DNA of 64,000 nucleotides. Origin: Bacillota bacterium (lineage in GTDB: Bacteria; Bacillota; UBA4882; UBA8346). Position 1 is the stretch's first letter; each line of letters opens with the position of its first letter. A model generated the notes under the pieces. That model was not told the DNA's origin and did not search any database. It saw nothing but the letters and a program-made list of their open reading frames with translations. The position numbers were made by a program, and so were the translations under genes. Location: contig JAEZCE010000070.1 in the NCBI GenBank assembly GCA_023429995.1, positions 12,919-76,918 on the forward strand. Reading direction: 5' to 3'. Positions 17,532 through 26,051 of the stretch are shown piece by piece.

Positions 17532-18188
17532 TTATAAATAATGGATGGCGCAACCGAAATCCGACGCGCATCGGCCAAGATTTTCGGCAATCCATGGCGC
17601 CAATATTAAAGTTGGAATTCCGGCGGATAAAAGCGCCATATCAAACTCGGCATTTCCTAAACAGTCTTTAACCCGTGGAATATCTTCAAAATAATCGACT
17701 TGAGTTTGGCCGCTGACTTTAATTTGGTGTCTTTCCAGGATTGGGATTAAAGCGCCGATATGATTTCCCACTAAAAAGACACTTTTACCCTTCAAGATAT
17801 CATAAAGAATCCCGTCGGAATGAAGTAATCTTCCCATATAACTGTCACATATCCGCTGGACCGGTATGGAGTAATAATCAAGAAAATATTCGGCTGCCGG
17901 CCAACTACCGGTATAAAGATAAGCGGGCATCCCGACGATGTCGGCATGAAGAACCCCTTGCAACACATTATCCCGGATATTTGGATCCGTAATATATTTC
18001 AGGTATGGCTCAATACCGCTTGGCGAAGACAGGGTTTCAAAACCGGGAATTTGCGGGTGGGCGAGAAACATAATCTCGCCATCTCCTAAATTGACGTGGC
18101 AAAGGGGTTTCTTCACCTCCAACGCCTGTTGAAAAGTTGCCGCGACTTGTTTGACGGACAGCAAATTTTGTAGAAGCTTGGCTGCCAT
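17532..18188 (-). CDS. GT-D fold glycosyltransferase-like protein, tandem copy 1
   Basis: The 218-residue protein has HVNLGDGEIMFLAHPQIPGFE, GKSVFLVGNHIGALIPIL, DMALLSAGIPTLILAPWI and GRCASDFGCAIHYL. It is highly similar to the copy at 15930-16589 (shared VNLGDGEI, CDSY-GRLLH, YFEDIPRVK), indicating a recent duplication around a more divergent middle copy. ATG 18188 follows AAAGGAG by about seven nt. It lies 27 nt after a Methyltransf_24-type gene in the same operon. I infer sequential sugar additions to a common acceptor, by analogy with accessory GT-D enzymes in serine-rich protein glycosylation. Confidence 0.8.
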   Translation of the reverse strand: MAAKLLQNLLSVKQVAATFQQALEVKKPLCHVNLGDGEIMFLAHPQIPGFETLSSPSGIEPYLKYITDPNIRDNVLQGVLHADIVGMPAYLYTGSWPAAEYFLDYYSIPVQRICDSYMGRLLHSDGILYDILKGKSVFLVGNHIGALIPILERHQIKVSGQTQVDYFEDIPRVKDCLGNAEFDMALLSAGIPTLILAPWIAENLGRCASDFGCAIHYL

Positions 18189-18215
18189 ACACGTTCTCCT
18201 TTCTTGATGAGCCTT

Positions 18216-18839
18216 TTATTTTTTTAAGAAATTCTCGAAATAACTTGCTGGTTTTAAGTTAAGAAGCTGTTCCCTCTGACTATCCAAATCTTTGAAAGTC
18301 ATCTTGTCGATGGATTCCGGCGCGAAGGACAACGAGTTGTCCGGTGTACCGTAGGAAACAAAACCCAAACCATAATCAAAGTCGACTACAAATACCCGGA
18401 GATCCCTCCTGGTGGATCGCAAATGAACAATTGTTTTCCAAACATCGCCACTGCAACCGGGTTGCATCAAGCCAATGGTTTTCGGATTACAATCATGCAT
18501 GACGATGACACCGGTGGAATTTAAATACGGAAGGCAATTTTCAACATCTTGCAATGATTGATGATAGGTATGTAATCCGTCAATAAAAGCGAAATCAAGA
18601 CCTTCGGAACTTAAAATGCCTGCATGATTCGAAAAAAAGTCATCACTGGTGGTTTGGTAATATTGGGTGGTCGTTGAGAGTAAATTGGAAACTTCAGGGG
18701 ATGGCGTGAGTGGATCCACCCCGATTTTAAGTCCGGCTTTGATAAACGTAAATGTTCTCCCGGCAGCCACTCCGATTTCCAGATAAGTATTACCCTTGGT
18801 CATATCCAAAGCTTTTTGAATCGCTTCATTTAAAAACAT
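18216..18839 (-). CDS. Class I SAM-dependent methyltransferase (Methyltransf_24-like)
   Basis: The 207-residue protein has SAM motif I YLEIGVAAGRTFTF, an acidic motif GVDPLTPS, and LDFAFIDGLHTYHQSLQDVE followed by GVIVMHDCNP. The IDGxHxY signature marks the Methyltransf_24 group, which contains glycan and small-molecule O-methyltransferases. It sits between an SDR and the GT-D triplet in the minus-strand operon, so O-methylation of a surface sugar is the likely role. The start ATG 18839 follows AAGGAGATATTG. No signal peptide or membrane segment is present, so it acts in the cytoplasm. The exact hydroxyl methylated is unknown. Confidence 0.85.
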   Translation of the reverse strand: MFLNEAIQKALDMTKGNTYLEIGVAAGRTFTFIKAGLKIGVDPLTPSPEVSNLLSTTTQYYQTTSDDFFSNHAGILSSEGLDFAFIDGLHTYHQSLQDVENCLPYLNSTGVIVMHDCNPKTIGLMQPGCSGDVWKTIVHLRSTRRDLRVFVVDFDYGLGFVSYGTPDNSLSFAPESIDKMTFKDLDSQREQLLNLKPASYFENFLKK

Positions 18840-18934
18840 TTCAATATCTCCTTATCCCTGCCTTATTTTTGATATTCTATTCTTTTAAGGGAGAAAAATT
18901 GTTGGCCATTTGGCCATATTCAACCATCTGGTGA

Positions 18935-19759
18935 TCACCAGATGCTTCTTCCCCCGTCAACCACAATGATTGCTCCGTTGACGTAGGAGGAAGCATCGGA
19001 GGCCAAAAAGGCAATAGCGCCTTTTAATTCATCCGGCCTAGCCATCCGGGCCATGGGAATTAAGGCATTGACTTTCGTCAAAAATTCTTCACCCTGCCCG
19101 TTGTAAACTCCCCCCGGACAAATCCCATTCGCGCGGACTCCTTTTTCCGGCCAATAAGTGGCCAAATACCGGGTAAGTCCGAGCAGAGCGGTTTTAATGA
19201 CTGAATACGTAATGGGTTTAACAGTTTGGAGCTGCTCCGAAATATTATCTTGTTTATAAAGGTTCTGATTGGGAGCAATGAGGGCCAGGTCAGAAGCAAT
19301 ATTAATAATACTTCCTCCGGAGGAAGCAGCCATGGATGTTCCAAAGTATTTTGCGCATAAGAACGAACCGGTTAACCCGACTGCTAAATCCTGATTCCAT
19401 TGTTCCAAAGGAAAATTTTCCAAGCGCGAAGTGTTTTGCAATTGATTTGTCTTATCGACTTGCGGATTATTGGCCGCATTATTAATCAAAATATCGACTC
19501 TTCCAAACTTCCGGATGATATGATCACAGGTTTCCCTTACTTGAGATTCCTGCGTAATGTCAGTAGCGAACCCACAAGCTTCATTTCCATATTTTCTTCG
19601 TAAATCTTCCACAACCTGATCGATTGCAGTTGGATGAAGATCGAGAATTACGGGAATACCGCCAAACTCGCCAACGGCTTCGGCGTGCTTTTGACCTAAG
19701 AATCCCGCCCCGCCTGTAATAACTGCAATTTTCCCGGATAAATCAAATAGATTTTTCAT
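18935..19759 (-). CDS. Short-chain dehydrogenase/reductase (SDR)
   Basis: The 274-residue classical SDR has the cofactor motif VITGGAGFLGQKHAEA, NNAAN, catalytic Ser in INIASDLA and YSVIK (YxxxK), and ends VNGAIIVVDGGRSIW. It resembles PtmA-type oxidoreductases of nonulosonic-acid clusters and 3-oxoacyl-ACP-reductase relatives. It is followed downstream by a methyltransferase and preceded by another SDR, with a gap of 29 nt. The pair could invert a hydroxyl by oxidation then reduction, or act at two positions of one sugar (inference). The C terminus ends at 18935, 95 nt before the next start. Confidence 0.87.
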   Translation of the reverse strand: MKNLFDLSGKIAVITGGAGFLGQKHAEAVGEFGGIPVILDLHPTAIDQVVEDLRRKYGNEACGFATDITQESQVRETCDHIIRKFGRVDILINNAANNPQVDKTNQLQNTSRLENFPLEQWNQDLAVGLTGSFLCAKYFGTSMAASSGGSIINIASDLALIAPNQNLYKQDNISEQLQTVKPITYSVIKTALLGLTRYLATYWPEKGVRANGICPGGVYNGQGEEFLTKVNALIPMARMARPDELKGAIAFLASDASSYVNGAIIVVDGGRSIW

Positions 19760-19788
19760 AGACTTCTCCTATGGATTTTTCATCCAAA

Positions 19789-20565
19789 TTAAAAAAGGGT
19801 TGCGGTCTGCCCCCCATCAATGACCAAGCAGGCTCCGGTGGTGAAAGATGAAAGCTCGGAAACTAAAAAAAGAACCGCCGCGGCAATCTCTTCCGGTTTT
19901 CCAAACCGCCCCAACGGCACGGCAGTTTCAATAAATTGTTGAATTTTTTCAGGTTCCGCTTTCATTTTTTCTTCCCATCTTCCCCCGGAGAAATAAACAT
20001 TGCCGGGGGCTATACAATTGACCCGGATGCCATCACCCGCCAATTTTCGGGCGAGGTTTTTGGAAAAGGATATTAAAGCGCTTTTAGCTACGGAGTAATC
20101 CGTAGGAGCGCCGGTGGCCTCCATACCGGCTATTGAAGCGATGAATAAAATATTTCCTCGGGATGACTTCAGTAAAGGGTAAAATTCCCGCGTCGTATTG
20201 ACGGCCGAATCAAAATTGGTCTGGAAATTTCGCTTGAAATCATCCGGAAGGGGAAGCGGATCGGAAGAGCTTTTTCCACTTCCTACATTACAAACCAGGA
20301 TATCCAAACCATGCCAGATACTTTCGATTTGTTCCTTAAGTCTTTGAAGCGCCGTGATATCTGTAAAATCACAGGGTAATGCTAAAATTGAATGGGGATC
20401 AAACTTCTGCCCAAGCTGGATTAGCAATTGTTTTAAATCCTTTTGAGAACGGCTGGTCAGAGCTACATGGGCCCCTTCCCTTAAAAATTCTTGGGCTATC
20501 GACAATCCGATTCCCCGGGAAGAGCCGCTTACCAGAACCCGTTTTCCATATAAGTTAAGTTCCAT
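19789..20565 (-). CDS. Short-chain dehydrogenase/reductase (SDR)
   Basis: The 258-residue classical SDR starts with VLVSGSSRGIGLSIAQEF (TGxxxGIG variant), has VCNVGSGKS, catalytic ILFIASIAGM with YSVAK, and ends TTGACLVIDGGQ. All catalytic residues are present. It differs clearly from the adjacent SDR at 18935-19759, so this is not a recent duplication. The gene lies in the middle of the minus-strand operon, between a methyltransferase and the other SDR. The likely job is NAD(P)-dependent oxidation or reduction of a sugar-acid or sugar-nucleotide intermediate. ATG 20565 follows AGGGATCAG. Confidence 0.87.
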   Translation of the reverse strand: MELNLYGKRVLVSGSSRGIGLSIAQEFLREGAHVALTSRSQKDLKQLLIQLGQKFDPHSILALPCDFTDITALQRLKEQIESIWHGLDILVCNVGSGKSSSDPLPLPDDFKRNFQTNFDSAVNTTREFYPLLKSSRGNILFIASIAGMEATGAPTDYSVAKSALISFSKNLARKLAGDGIRVNCIAPGNVYFSGGRWEEKMKAEPEKIQQFIETAVPLGRFGKPEEIAAAVLFLVSELSSFTTGACLVIDGGQTATLF

Positions 20566-20609
20566 TATGAGCTGATCCCTCTTATTTTTATAACATCACA
20601 AACTGGTTT

Positions 20610-21434
20610 CTATTGGTAATTTTGAACTTTATTTGCCAACACAATGTACTCACCGGGTTCGAGTTTAATGCCGCTTTGGAATGAATTGAACAACCGGCAG
20701 GTAAAACCCGATTTTCCGAGGATTTCCATGATATCTTCCGGAGAATAATTCCGTAAAACATTGGTAAAGGTTGACCTTTCCTGTGAACCCCGCCGGATAA
20801 ATTTTTTCTCCCAGACGAAGTCTTTTTGTTCATCCAGTGAAAATTTAGCCAGTGAGAATTCCCACGGATCGTTAATCGGGAATTCTTCCCACCATCGATA
20901 AACATTTCCACCCGATAACTTAATTAACTGGATAAAGTTTTGAAAATCCATCATTTCCAGTAATAAATAGCCGCCTCTTTTAAGAGAGTGATTGATCCAC
21001 CGTATCATATCGTTTTGCGCATCGGGATATAACGGTGTGATTAACTGATAAACCAGGTCAATTCCAATGATTAAATCAAAATTTGACAGTGTAGAAGTTT
21101 CCAGGACGTTCCCTAGAATATTGGATACTTTCCGGCTACCAAGAACTACTTTCCACTTCTCGGAAAATTGATGACGCGATTGACTTATTTCATAACCAAT
21201 ACCGCAGTTCAATAAGCCATCCTGTTCCAAGCGAAATAATAAATGCCCGCTTCCCGAACCTATTTCGCAGACGTTACCCTGCCAGCGCGAATCACAGCAA
21301 GCCTCGCGGATAAATTTTACGTACGGATCACATGAACTCAACTTTGACTGGCAATAAAGTTCAAAACTTTCCGATGTAAAATTTGACAAATCCTCAACAT
21401 TTTCATAAGCGGTTAGATTCAAATGTTTCTTCAT
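20610..21434 (-). CDS. Class I SAM-dependent methyltransferase
   Basis: The protein of 274 residues from ATG 21434 (MKKHLNL) has motif I VCEIGSGSGHLLFRL and post-I GIGYEIS, then LIIGIDLVYQLITPLYPDAQ and GGYLLLEMMDF. This is a standard Methyltransf_23/25-like fold. The start is chosen because GGAG lies nine nt upstream of 21434, whereas ATG 21449 contains that Shine-Dalgarno. It is between an SDR and a VOC-fold gene in the minus operon. With the genes at 18216 and 25182 this makes three methyltransferases in one operon, suggesting a multiply methylated sugar. The substrate is not identifiable. Confidence 0.82.
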   Translation of the reverse strand: MKKHLNLTAYENVEDLSNFTSESFELYCQSKLSSCDPYVKFIREACCDSRWQGNVCEIGSGSGHLLFRLEQDGLLNCGIGYEISQSRHQFSEKWKVVLGSRKVSNILGNVLETSTLSNFDLIIGIDLVYQLITPLYPDAQNDMIRWINHSLKRGGYLLLEMMDFQNFIQLIKLSGGNVYRWWEEFPINDPWEFSLAKFSLDEQKDFVWEKKFIRRGSQERSTFTNVLRNYSPEDIMEILGKSGFTCRLFNSFQSGIKLEPGEYIVLANKVQNYQ

Positions 21435-21490
21435 TTTGGAACACTCCATTTTCTTTCTTGCTACTTTTCAATTGAGCGTGTAGGTCATTC

Positions 21491-21949
21491 TTATGATTGA
21501 GTTTTAAGATTCTCGCATTCCTCAACCAATTCCACGATAATACCGTCGGGATCATGGCAGTATAATACTTTCACTCGACCATCGGGTGAAAGTCGCGGAC
21601 TACTATTGCAGTGAAAACCTTTTTCTGCAAGAGAACAATATAGATTCTCCAAATTACTCACTGTCAAAGCTAGATGCGAACAGCCGATTTTATTGGAAGG
21701 CTGGATAATATATCCATCTTCAAGCGCAGCCGGATAATGATAATGCAACAATTCCAGTATCGTACCATCGGGAGCTTTCAACTTAACCCATTCAAGGATT
21801 ACTCCTTGAATGCCCACAACTTTTTCAATGAACGGTCCGGTTTCCACTGCCTGTTTCCATAATTGAAATCCCAGTAAATTTTCATAAAAAGAGCGGGATT
21901 TTTCCAAATCGCGCACAACCAGTCCGGTATGACGGTATCCGGTAATCAT
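21491..21949 (-). CDS. VOC-fold (glyoxalase/bleomycin-resistance-type) protein
   Basis: The 152-residue protein has two beta-alpha-beta-beta-beta modules: TGYRHTGLVVRDLEKSRSFYENLLGF at the N terminus and GCSHLALTVSNLENLYCSLAEKGF in the second half, ending HDPDGIIVELVEE. The conserved His and Glu residues at the module starts and ends (H7, E67 region, H93 region, E at DGIIVELVE) are in place to bind a metal. Such enzymes catalyse isomerisation, epimerisation or lyase steps. Its start overlaps the stop of the aminotransferase upstream by four nt, so the two are translationally coupled and probably act in sequence on one sugar intermediate. Confidence 0.85.
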   Translation of the reverse strand: MITGYRHTGLVVRDLEKSRSFYENLLGFQLWKQAVETGPFIEKVVGIQGVILEWVKLKAPDGTILELLHYHYPAALEDGYIIQPSNKIGCSHLALTVSNLENLYCSLAEKGFHCNSSPRLSPDGRVKVLYCHDPDGIIVELVEECENLKTQS

Positions 21950-23331
21950 GGCCTTTCGGCGATGGCATCGCCAATGGCTTCGTCCAAAGTTTGTATCCCT
22001 TCCAACAGGGCTTCTTTGGATATTGTCAGAGGAGGCGCTAATTTAATTGATTCCCTCCCAGTATGGACTACCAACAAGCCTTTTTCCATGGCTATCTGGG
22101 ATATAGCCGTGCAAAGACCGGAGAGGGGTTTTTGATCCCGATCATAAAACAATAAGGCTGCCACCATTCCTTTTCCCAATACATACTGAAGATGGTTTGG
22201 ATATTTACGTTTAAGTTCATTGAGTCTGTTATGAAACAACTCTGCCAAAGGAAGGGATTTAACAATGATCTCATCCTCAAGCAACGCTTGCAAATTGGCT
22301 TTTCCTGCGGCACAGGCCATGGGATTGGCGGAATGGGTTGAACTCATCGAGCCGATTTCGGGTAAATCCATAATTTCAGCCCTGCCTAAAACGAGGGACA
22401 ACGGCAGACTGGATCCCGCTCCCTTGCCGCAGCACAGCAAATCAGGTTCAACTCCATAATGCATATACCCAAACAATTTGCCGGTCCTGCCAAATCCGGA
22501 CTGCATTTCGTCAAAAGTTATTAACATCCCATGATGACGGGCGAATTCCGCGATTTTCCCAATGTATTCCGGGGGATAAAAAATGGCGCCCCAACCTTGG
22601 TAAGACTCAATCATAAAACCGCACAAATCCAGATCCGGATCAAGCCCATGAGCGGAAATCAGTTCCTTGACACTCCGTTGAAAGTATTCCTCCGGATTAT
22701 CCATGGCCTCTTTACGCCAAGGATAGGGAAATGGCAAATGGTAAATATTGGGGTCCCGGTAACCGATCCATTCTTTCTGAGAATCATTGCCGCCCATTAA
22801 CTGCGCACCCATGGTACGACCGTGCCAATTTCCTTCAAAACAAATAATTCCCGGACGCTTTTTCCCCCGTTTCATTCCTTGAAGCCGCATCAGTTTTAGC
22901 GCCGCCTCGGTAGCCTCTGTGCCGGCGGATACCAGAAAGGCCTTTTCAAATTGGACGGGAGTGTTGGTAATCAGATATTTTAAATATTCGGCCCGCTCCT
23001 TGCTTGCATAGGTATAAGTATGTAATAACGGTTTATCCAATAAATTCCGGAGGGATTGTATGATACGCGGGTTGCCGTGCCCGGCATTGGCAACAAAGAT
23101 GGTGCTGGTAAAATCGATCCATTGATTGCCCCAGGCATCGAAAACCAGAAAATCTTCGGCTTTATCCCAGACGACCGGTAATTGACCGTGCATGGATACG
23201 GATTCATAAAGGTCCAAATCATTAAGAATTTTAATGCTTTCCGGCGCCGGAATTTTGGTAAGGATTTGCCGGTATTGGGTATGGACCTGCGGTACGGATT
23301 TTGGAACGATATTGAATTTAAATCCCGACAT
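21946..23331 (-). CDS. Class III PLP aminotransferase
   Basis: The 461-residue protein has VFDAWGNQWIDFTSTIFVANAGHGNPRI, SAGTEATEAALKLMR, NWHGRTMGAQ, ITFDEMQSGFGRTGK and LLCCGKGAGSSLPLS; the Lys of CGKG is the PLP Lys. It resembles 4-aminobutyrate/ornithine-type transaminases. ATG 23331 (MSGFKFN) follows GAGATGAGA; an ATG at 23340 is also possible. It overlaps the cytidylyltransferase gene upstream by 14 nt and the VOC gene downstream by four. A second class III enzyme sits at 8286-9584, so two distinct amination steps of this type are encoded here, next to two DegT-type ones. Confidence 0.9.
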   Translation of the reverse strand: MSGFKFNIVPKSVPQVHTQYRQILTKIPAPESIKILNDLDLYESVSMHGQLPVVWDKAEDFLVFDAWGNQWIDFTSTIFVANAGHGNPRIIQSLRNLLDKPLLHTYTYASKERAEYLKYLITNTPVQFEKAFLVSAGTEATEAALKLMRLQGMKRGKKRPGIICFEGNWHGRTMGAQLMGGNDSQKEWIGYRDPNIYHLPFPYPWRKEAMDNPEEYFQRSVKELISAHGLDPDLDLCGFMIESYQGWGAIFYPPEYIGKIAEFARHHGMLITFDEMQSGFGRTGKLFGYMHYGVEPDLLCCGKGAGSSLPLSLVLGRAEIMDLPEIGSMSSTHSANPMACAAGKANLQALLEDEIIVKSLPLAELFHNRLNELKRKYPNHLQYVLGKGMVAALLFYDRDQKPLSGLCTAISQIAMEKGLLVVHTGRESIKLAPPLTISKEALLEGIQTLDEAIGDAIAERP

Positions 23332-24079
23332 GATTCTCATCTCTTTTTGGATAATTTTGTTGTAGATAATCCCAAACCCCACTGGGAGACATTTTTAAAT
23401 CATATTCAAGCCTGGCAAAATCGCTTTCCGTATCGACTTCCGTGCAAAAAGGCGTACCAAAGCCGAGCATGCGAGGGCCGTATAATAATCCGCAATCACG
23501 GATAAATGCAGGTTTTACAATATCAACGTAACCATCGGGAACAAAGGCTTCCGGAAACTGTTGACGGGGGTTGTTGATTTGATCATTGGATAACCCTTCA
23601 AAAAGCGCTTTAAAGTACCCGGCTTCATCCTTCTGAAACCATTTCAGGGGAGATTCCGGCGCCGGGTGCGCCGAACGCAACGACGTTGCTTCAGGATGTT
23701 GGATGAGGGCCTCAATGGCGGCATCCACAACCTCCGGTTCCCGCAAAGGTGTAGTGGGACGCAGTAAAACCAGATAGTCGGGAATTGCTTCTTCGTGGTC
23801 CTCAAGCCAATTGATGACGTGAAGCACAAAACTGCAGTCCGGGGAATTATCCTGTGCCCATCTGGCGGGGCGTAAAAAGGGTACTTCTGCCCCATATTCC
23901 CTGGTGATTTCGGCAATCTTTTCCGAATCGGTTGAAACGAGAACCCGTTCAATATGCTTTGTCAAGCGGGCTGCGCCAACCGAAAAGGCGATCAGCGGAA
24001 AACCTCCTAAAAGCCGGATATTTTTTCCCGGCACTCCTTTCGAACCAGCGCGTGCAGGTACTATGGCCATTACCATCAT
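23318..24079 (-). CDS. CMP-nonulosonic acid synthetase-like cytidylyltransferase (NeuA family)
   Basis: This protein of about 253 residues has MAIVPARAGSKGVPGKNIRLLGGFPLIAFSV, VLVSTDSEKIAEITREYGAEVPFLRP, LLRPTTPLREPEVVDAAIEAL and a C-terminal TEVDTESDFARLEYDL. The signature PARAGSKGxPGKN places it with acylneuraminate cytidylyltransferases. I chose ATG 24079 because AAAGGA lies eight nt upstream; ATG 24088 overlaps that site. The gene is the first after a 267-nt gap in the minus-strand run and is coupled to the class III aminotransferase. With NeuB- and KdsC-like genes just upstream, it may activate their product; the second copy at 15160 could serve the legionaminic branch, or the reverse. 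Confidence 0.88.
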   Translation of the reverse strand: MMVMAIVPARAGSKGVPGKNIRLLGGFPLIAFSVGAARLTKHIERVLVSTDSEKIAEITREYGAEVPFLRPARWAQDNSPDCSFVLHVINWLEDHEEAIPDYLVLLRPTTPLREPEVVDAAIEALIQHPEATSLRSAHPAPESPLKWFQKDEAGYFKALFEGLSNDQINNPRQQFPEAFVPDGYVDIVKPAFIRDCGLLYGPRMLGFGTPFCTEVDTESDFARLEYDLKMSPSGVWDYLQQNYPKRDENHVGI

Positions 24080-24123
24080 AATATTCATCCTTTGATATTG
24101 ATAATTTTTGCTCGGATCTTCAT

Positions 24124-24359
24124 CTATATATGTTGAAATAAGTGATAGGAATCAAGATGTCTATTTACACCTAACTCTTGCCCCTCCCCTTAGAAGCAAG
24201 CAAAGCAGCGGATTCAAGTGGAAGGGTAACCCTATCCTCTGATCTCTAAAAGCTTTTAGACCCAGGAGGCCTTGGTTACTCTCCCCGCTACGGGGAGAGC
24301 GAGAGAGAGGTTCATCTGTTTTTAGCGTGCACTTAAATTATTTATTTCAACCTATATAG
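24124..24359. repeat. MITE-like inverted-repeat element
   Basis: Left arm 24124-24141 and right arm 24342-24359 are inverted copies matching at 17 of 18 bases. Between them is non-coding sequence with an inner perfect hairpin CTCTCCCCG/CGGGGAGAG near 24280-24300. The right arm supplies the stop codon and last codons of the isomerase gene at 24347. No target duplication could be recognised. It looks like a small non-autonomous element or a structured intergenic repeat. Confidence 0.55.
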
Positions 24360-25192
24360 CTAAAAGCTTTCGGAATCCAAGGGAGAATCCAATGAAGTTG
24401 TTTTTTCAAAATCGCCACGCCTTCATCATCCCGGTATGCTTGCATAATCAACGGACCATTATAGTTTGATTGGGCCAAAGCATCAAAAAAACTTCGAAAA
24501 TCAGCATCCCCTGTACCCAGTTCTACCGAACCGCCATTTTTTACCCTGTCCTTAAGATGAACATCGGAAATTCGGGAACCATAGGCAGCTAGCTCCTCAA
24601 CAGGGTTATAACCCAAAGCGGCGCTGTTTCCCGTATCATAATTGACTGTAAATATTGGCGAATCCAGCATTTCAAGTAATGTTAAGAACATTTTCGGAGG
24701 CAGATCGGTTTCCAAAGCCAGATGAATCTGGAGTTTTTCAGCAACATCCCGAGCCGGGCCAATGTTTTTGCAAAAAAGAATCATTTGTGGTTCGTTCCGG
24801 AAAGCCGCTTGATCCACACAAGGAATCACAATATCGTTGATGCCCAATTTGTTCGCTTTGAGCAATAAACGTTGTAATATTTGGGTACTATGAGTGGCAA
24901 TTTTTTGATATTCGCTGTGGATGGGGGCTGTCATAAAATAATCGCCACAGACTGTTTTTACCAGAACTCCGGTTTTTTCAGAAAGCCTCCGGATCGCATC
25001 GGTTCCGGACTGGGTCAATAACGGATTTTGTTCGGCGTCATTATAATCCAGGATAAACTCGATGAAGGAAAGACCTAATTCAGCGGCGATTGGAAATTCT
25101 TTTTGCCAGTATCCCACAGGATGTGCTTGATAACGTTTCTGATATTTGGGAAGCAATCTCCCTTGCATTACACCCAGATTTTTAATCATCAT
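24347..25192 (-). CDS. Sugar phosphate isomerase/epimerase-like TIM-barrel protein
   Basis: The 281-residue AP-endonuclease-2/xylose-isomerase-like barrel has GVMQGRLLPKY near the N terminus, LSFIEFILDYND, KTVCGDYFM, NDIVIPCVDQAAF, LALETDLPP, FTVNYDTGNSAALGYNP, ISDVHLKDRV and GTGDADFRSFFDAL. The pattern of Glu, Asp and His residues (E in LETD, D in NYDTGN, H in VHLKD) fits metal binding. These enzymes isomerise or epimerise sugars or related keto-acids. It overlaps the methyltransferase gene upstream by 11 nt; ATG 25189 is an equally likely start. Its last four codons lie in the right arm of an inverted-repeat element, so its C terminus may have been re-formed by insertion. Confidence 0.82.
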   Translation of the reverse strand: MMIKNLGVMQGRLLPKYQKRYQAHPVGYWQKEFPIAAELGLSFIEFILDYNDAEQNPLLTQSGTDAIRRLSEKTGVLVKTVCGDYFMTAPIHSEYQKIATHSTQILQRLLLKANKLGINDIVIPCVDQAAFRNEPQMILFCKNIGPARDVAEKLQIHLALETDLPPKMFLTLLEMLDSPIFTVNYDTGNSAALGYNPVEELAAYGSRISDVHLKDRVKNGGSVELGTGDADFRSFFDALAQSNYNGPLIMQAYRDDEGVAILKKQLHWILPWIPKAFSYIG

Positions 25193-26036
25193 CCGCTCCT
25201 AAGTATGCCAAGAGGGTATCACAGCGACCTATCAGGCCCAGTTGCTTTTCGTAAGCATCTGCAAGTTCTCGGCTATTGAGAAAATTCCACTTGGCATGCC
25301 CTCTTGGCAGGCCGTTGGCAAGCCAATAAAGATGGTTTGATAACGGATACCGTTGGATTTGTTGAATGGAATGGATTTTGAGTCCAGCCTTTTGGGCAAG
25401 TTTTGCAAGAGTATCGCTGTTAAATAAAAATAAATGACAACTCCAATAAGTAAAGTTGGCAAAAGAACTATTTTTATAAAGAGTTAAAAGGGCATCCTCG
25501 GCGTTGGGGGTTTCCACGACGATACACCCACCCGGAATTAATTTTGCCTTAAGCTGTTGCAATACTTTAAGCGGATCCGGCAAATGTTCCAATACATGAA
25601 AAAGCGTAATTATGTCAAATATCTCCGGGATTTCTTCCAAATTTGAATGGACTTCTAATTTTTTCGAAATAAAATAGGGCTTCAGCCTTTCTACGACTTC
25701 CATTCCGATTGCTTTGGCCGCAACTTGACCGGCTTTTTTCAAAAATCCGCCATTGCCGCATCCGAAATCTAAAATTGTTTTGTTGGTGATTAATGATTGT
25801 AGCGTTTTGAAACGTCTCTGATCGTCTTTGACTGTTTCCCGGGCCCAGTTTTGAATACTTGAATCCTTGCCGTCCATTTGCGAGTTTTCATAAAAGCCCG
25901 AACCAATATGCTCGAAAGAAGATAGGAATACCAATCCGCAAGATTCGCATTCCAAAATATCAAGATCCGGCTTATCCCTTACCTTCCCCGGTCTCTTTAT
26001 TAATGATATTCCGCCGCAAAGATAACAGGCATTCAT
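25182..26036 (-). CDS. SAM-dependent methyltransferase with N-terminal zinc ribbon
   Basis: The 284-residue protein has four Cys (C4, C7, C30, C33) forming a probable zinc ribbon at the N terminus, then SAM motif I ILDFGCGNGGFLK, ITLFHVLEHLPDPLKVLQQL and GGCIVVETPNAED. This domain order is that of sugar C- or O-methyltransferases of the Methyltransf_23 type with a small zinc module, as found in deoxysugar and glycan pathways. It is 16 nt downstream of the NeuB-like gene, in the same operon as the KdsC-like phosphatase. It is a candidate for methylating the nonulosonic acid or its precursor (inference). Confidence 0.87.
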   Translation of the reverse strand: MNACYLCGGISLIKRPGKVRDKPDLDILECESCGLVFLSSFEHIGSGFYENSQMDGKDSSIQNWARETVKDDQRRFKTLQSLITNKTILDFGCGNGGFLKKAGQVAAKAIGMEVVERLKPYFISKKLEVHSNLEEIPEIFDIITLFHVLEHLPDPLKVLQQLKAKLIPGGCIVVETPNAEDALLTLYKNSSFANFTYWSCHLFLFNSDTLAKLAQKAGLKIHSIQQIQRYPLSNHLYWLANGLPRGHAKWNFLNSRELADAYEKQLGLIGRCDTLLAYLGADDD

Positions 26037-26051
26037 AGTTTCATTCTCTTT

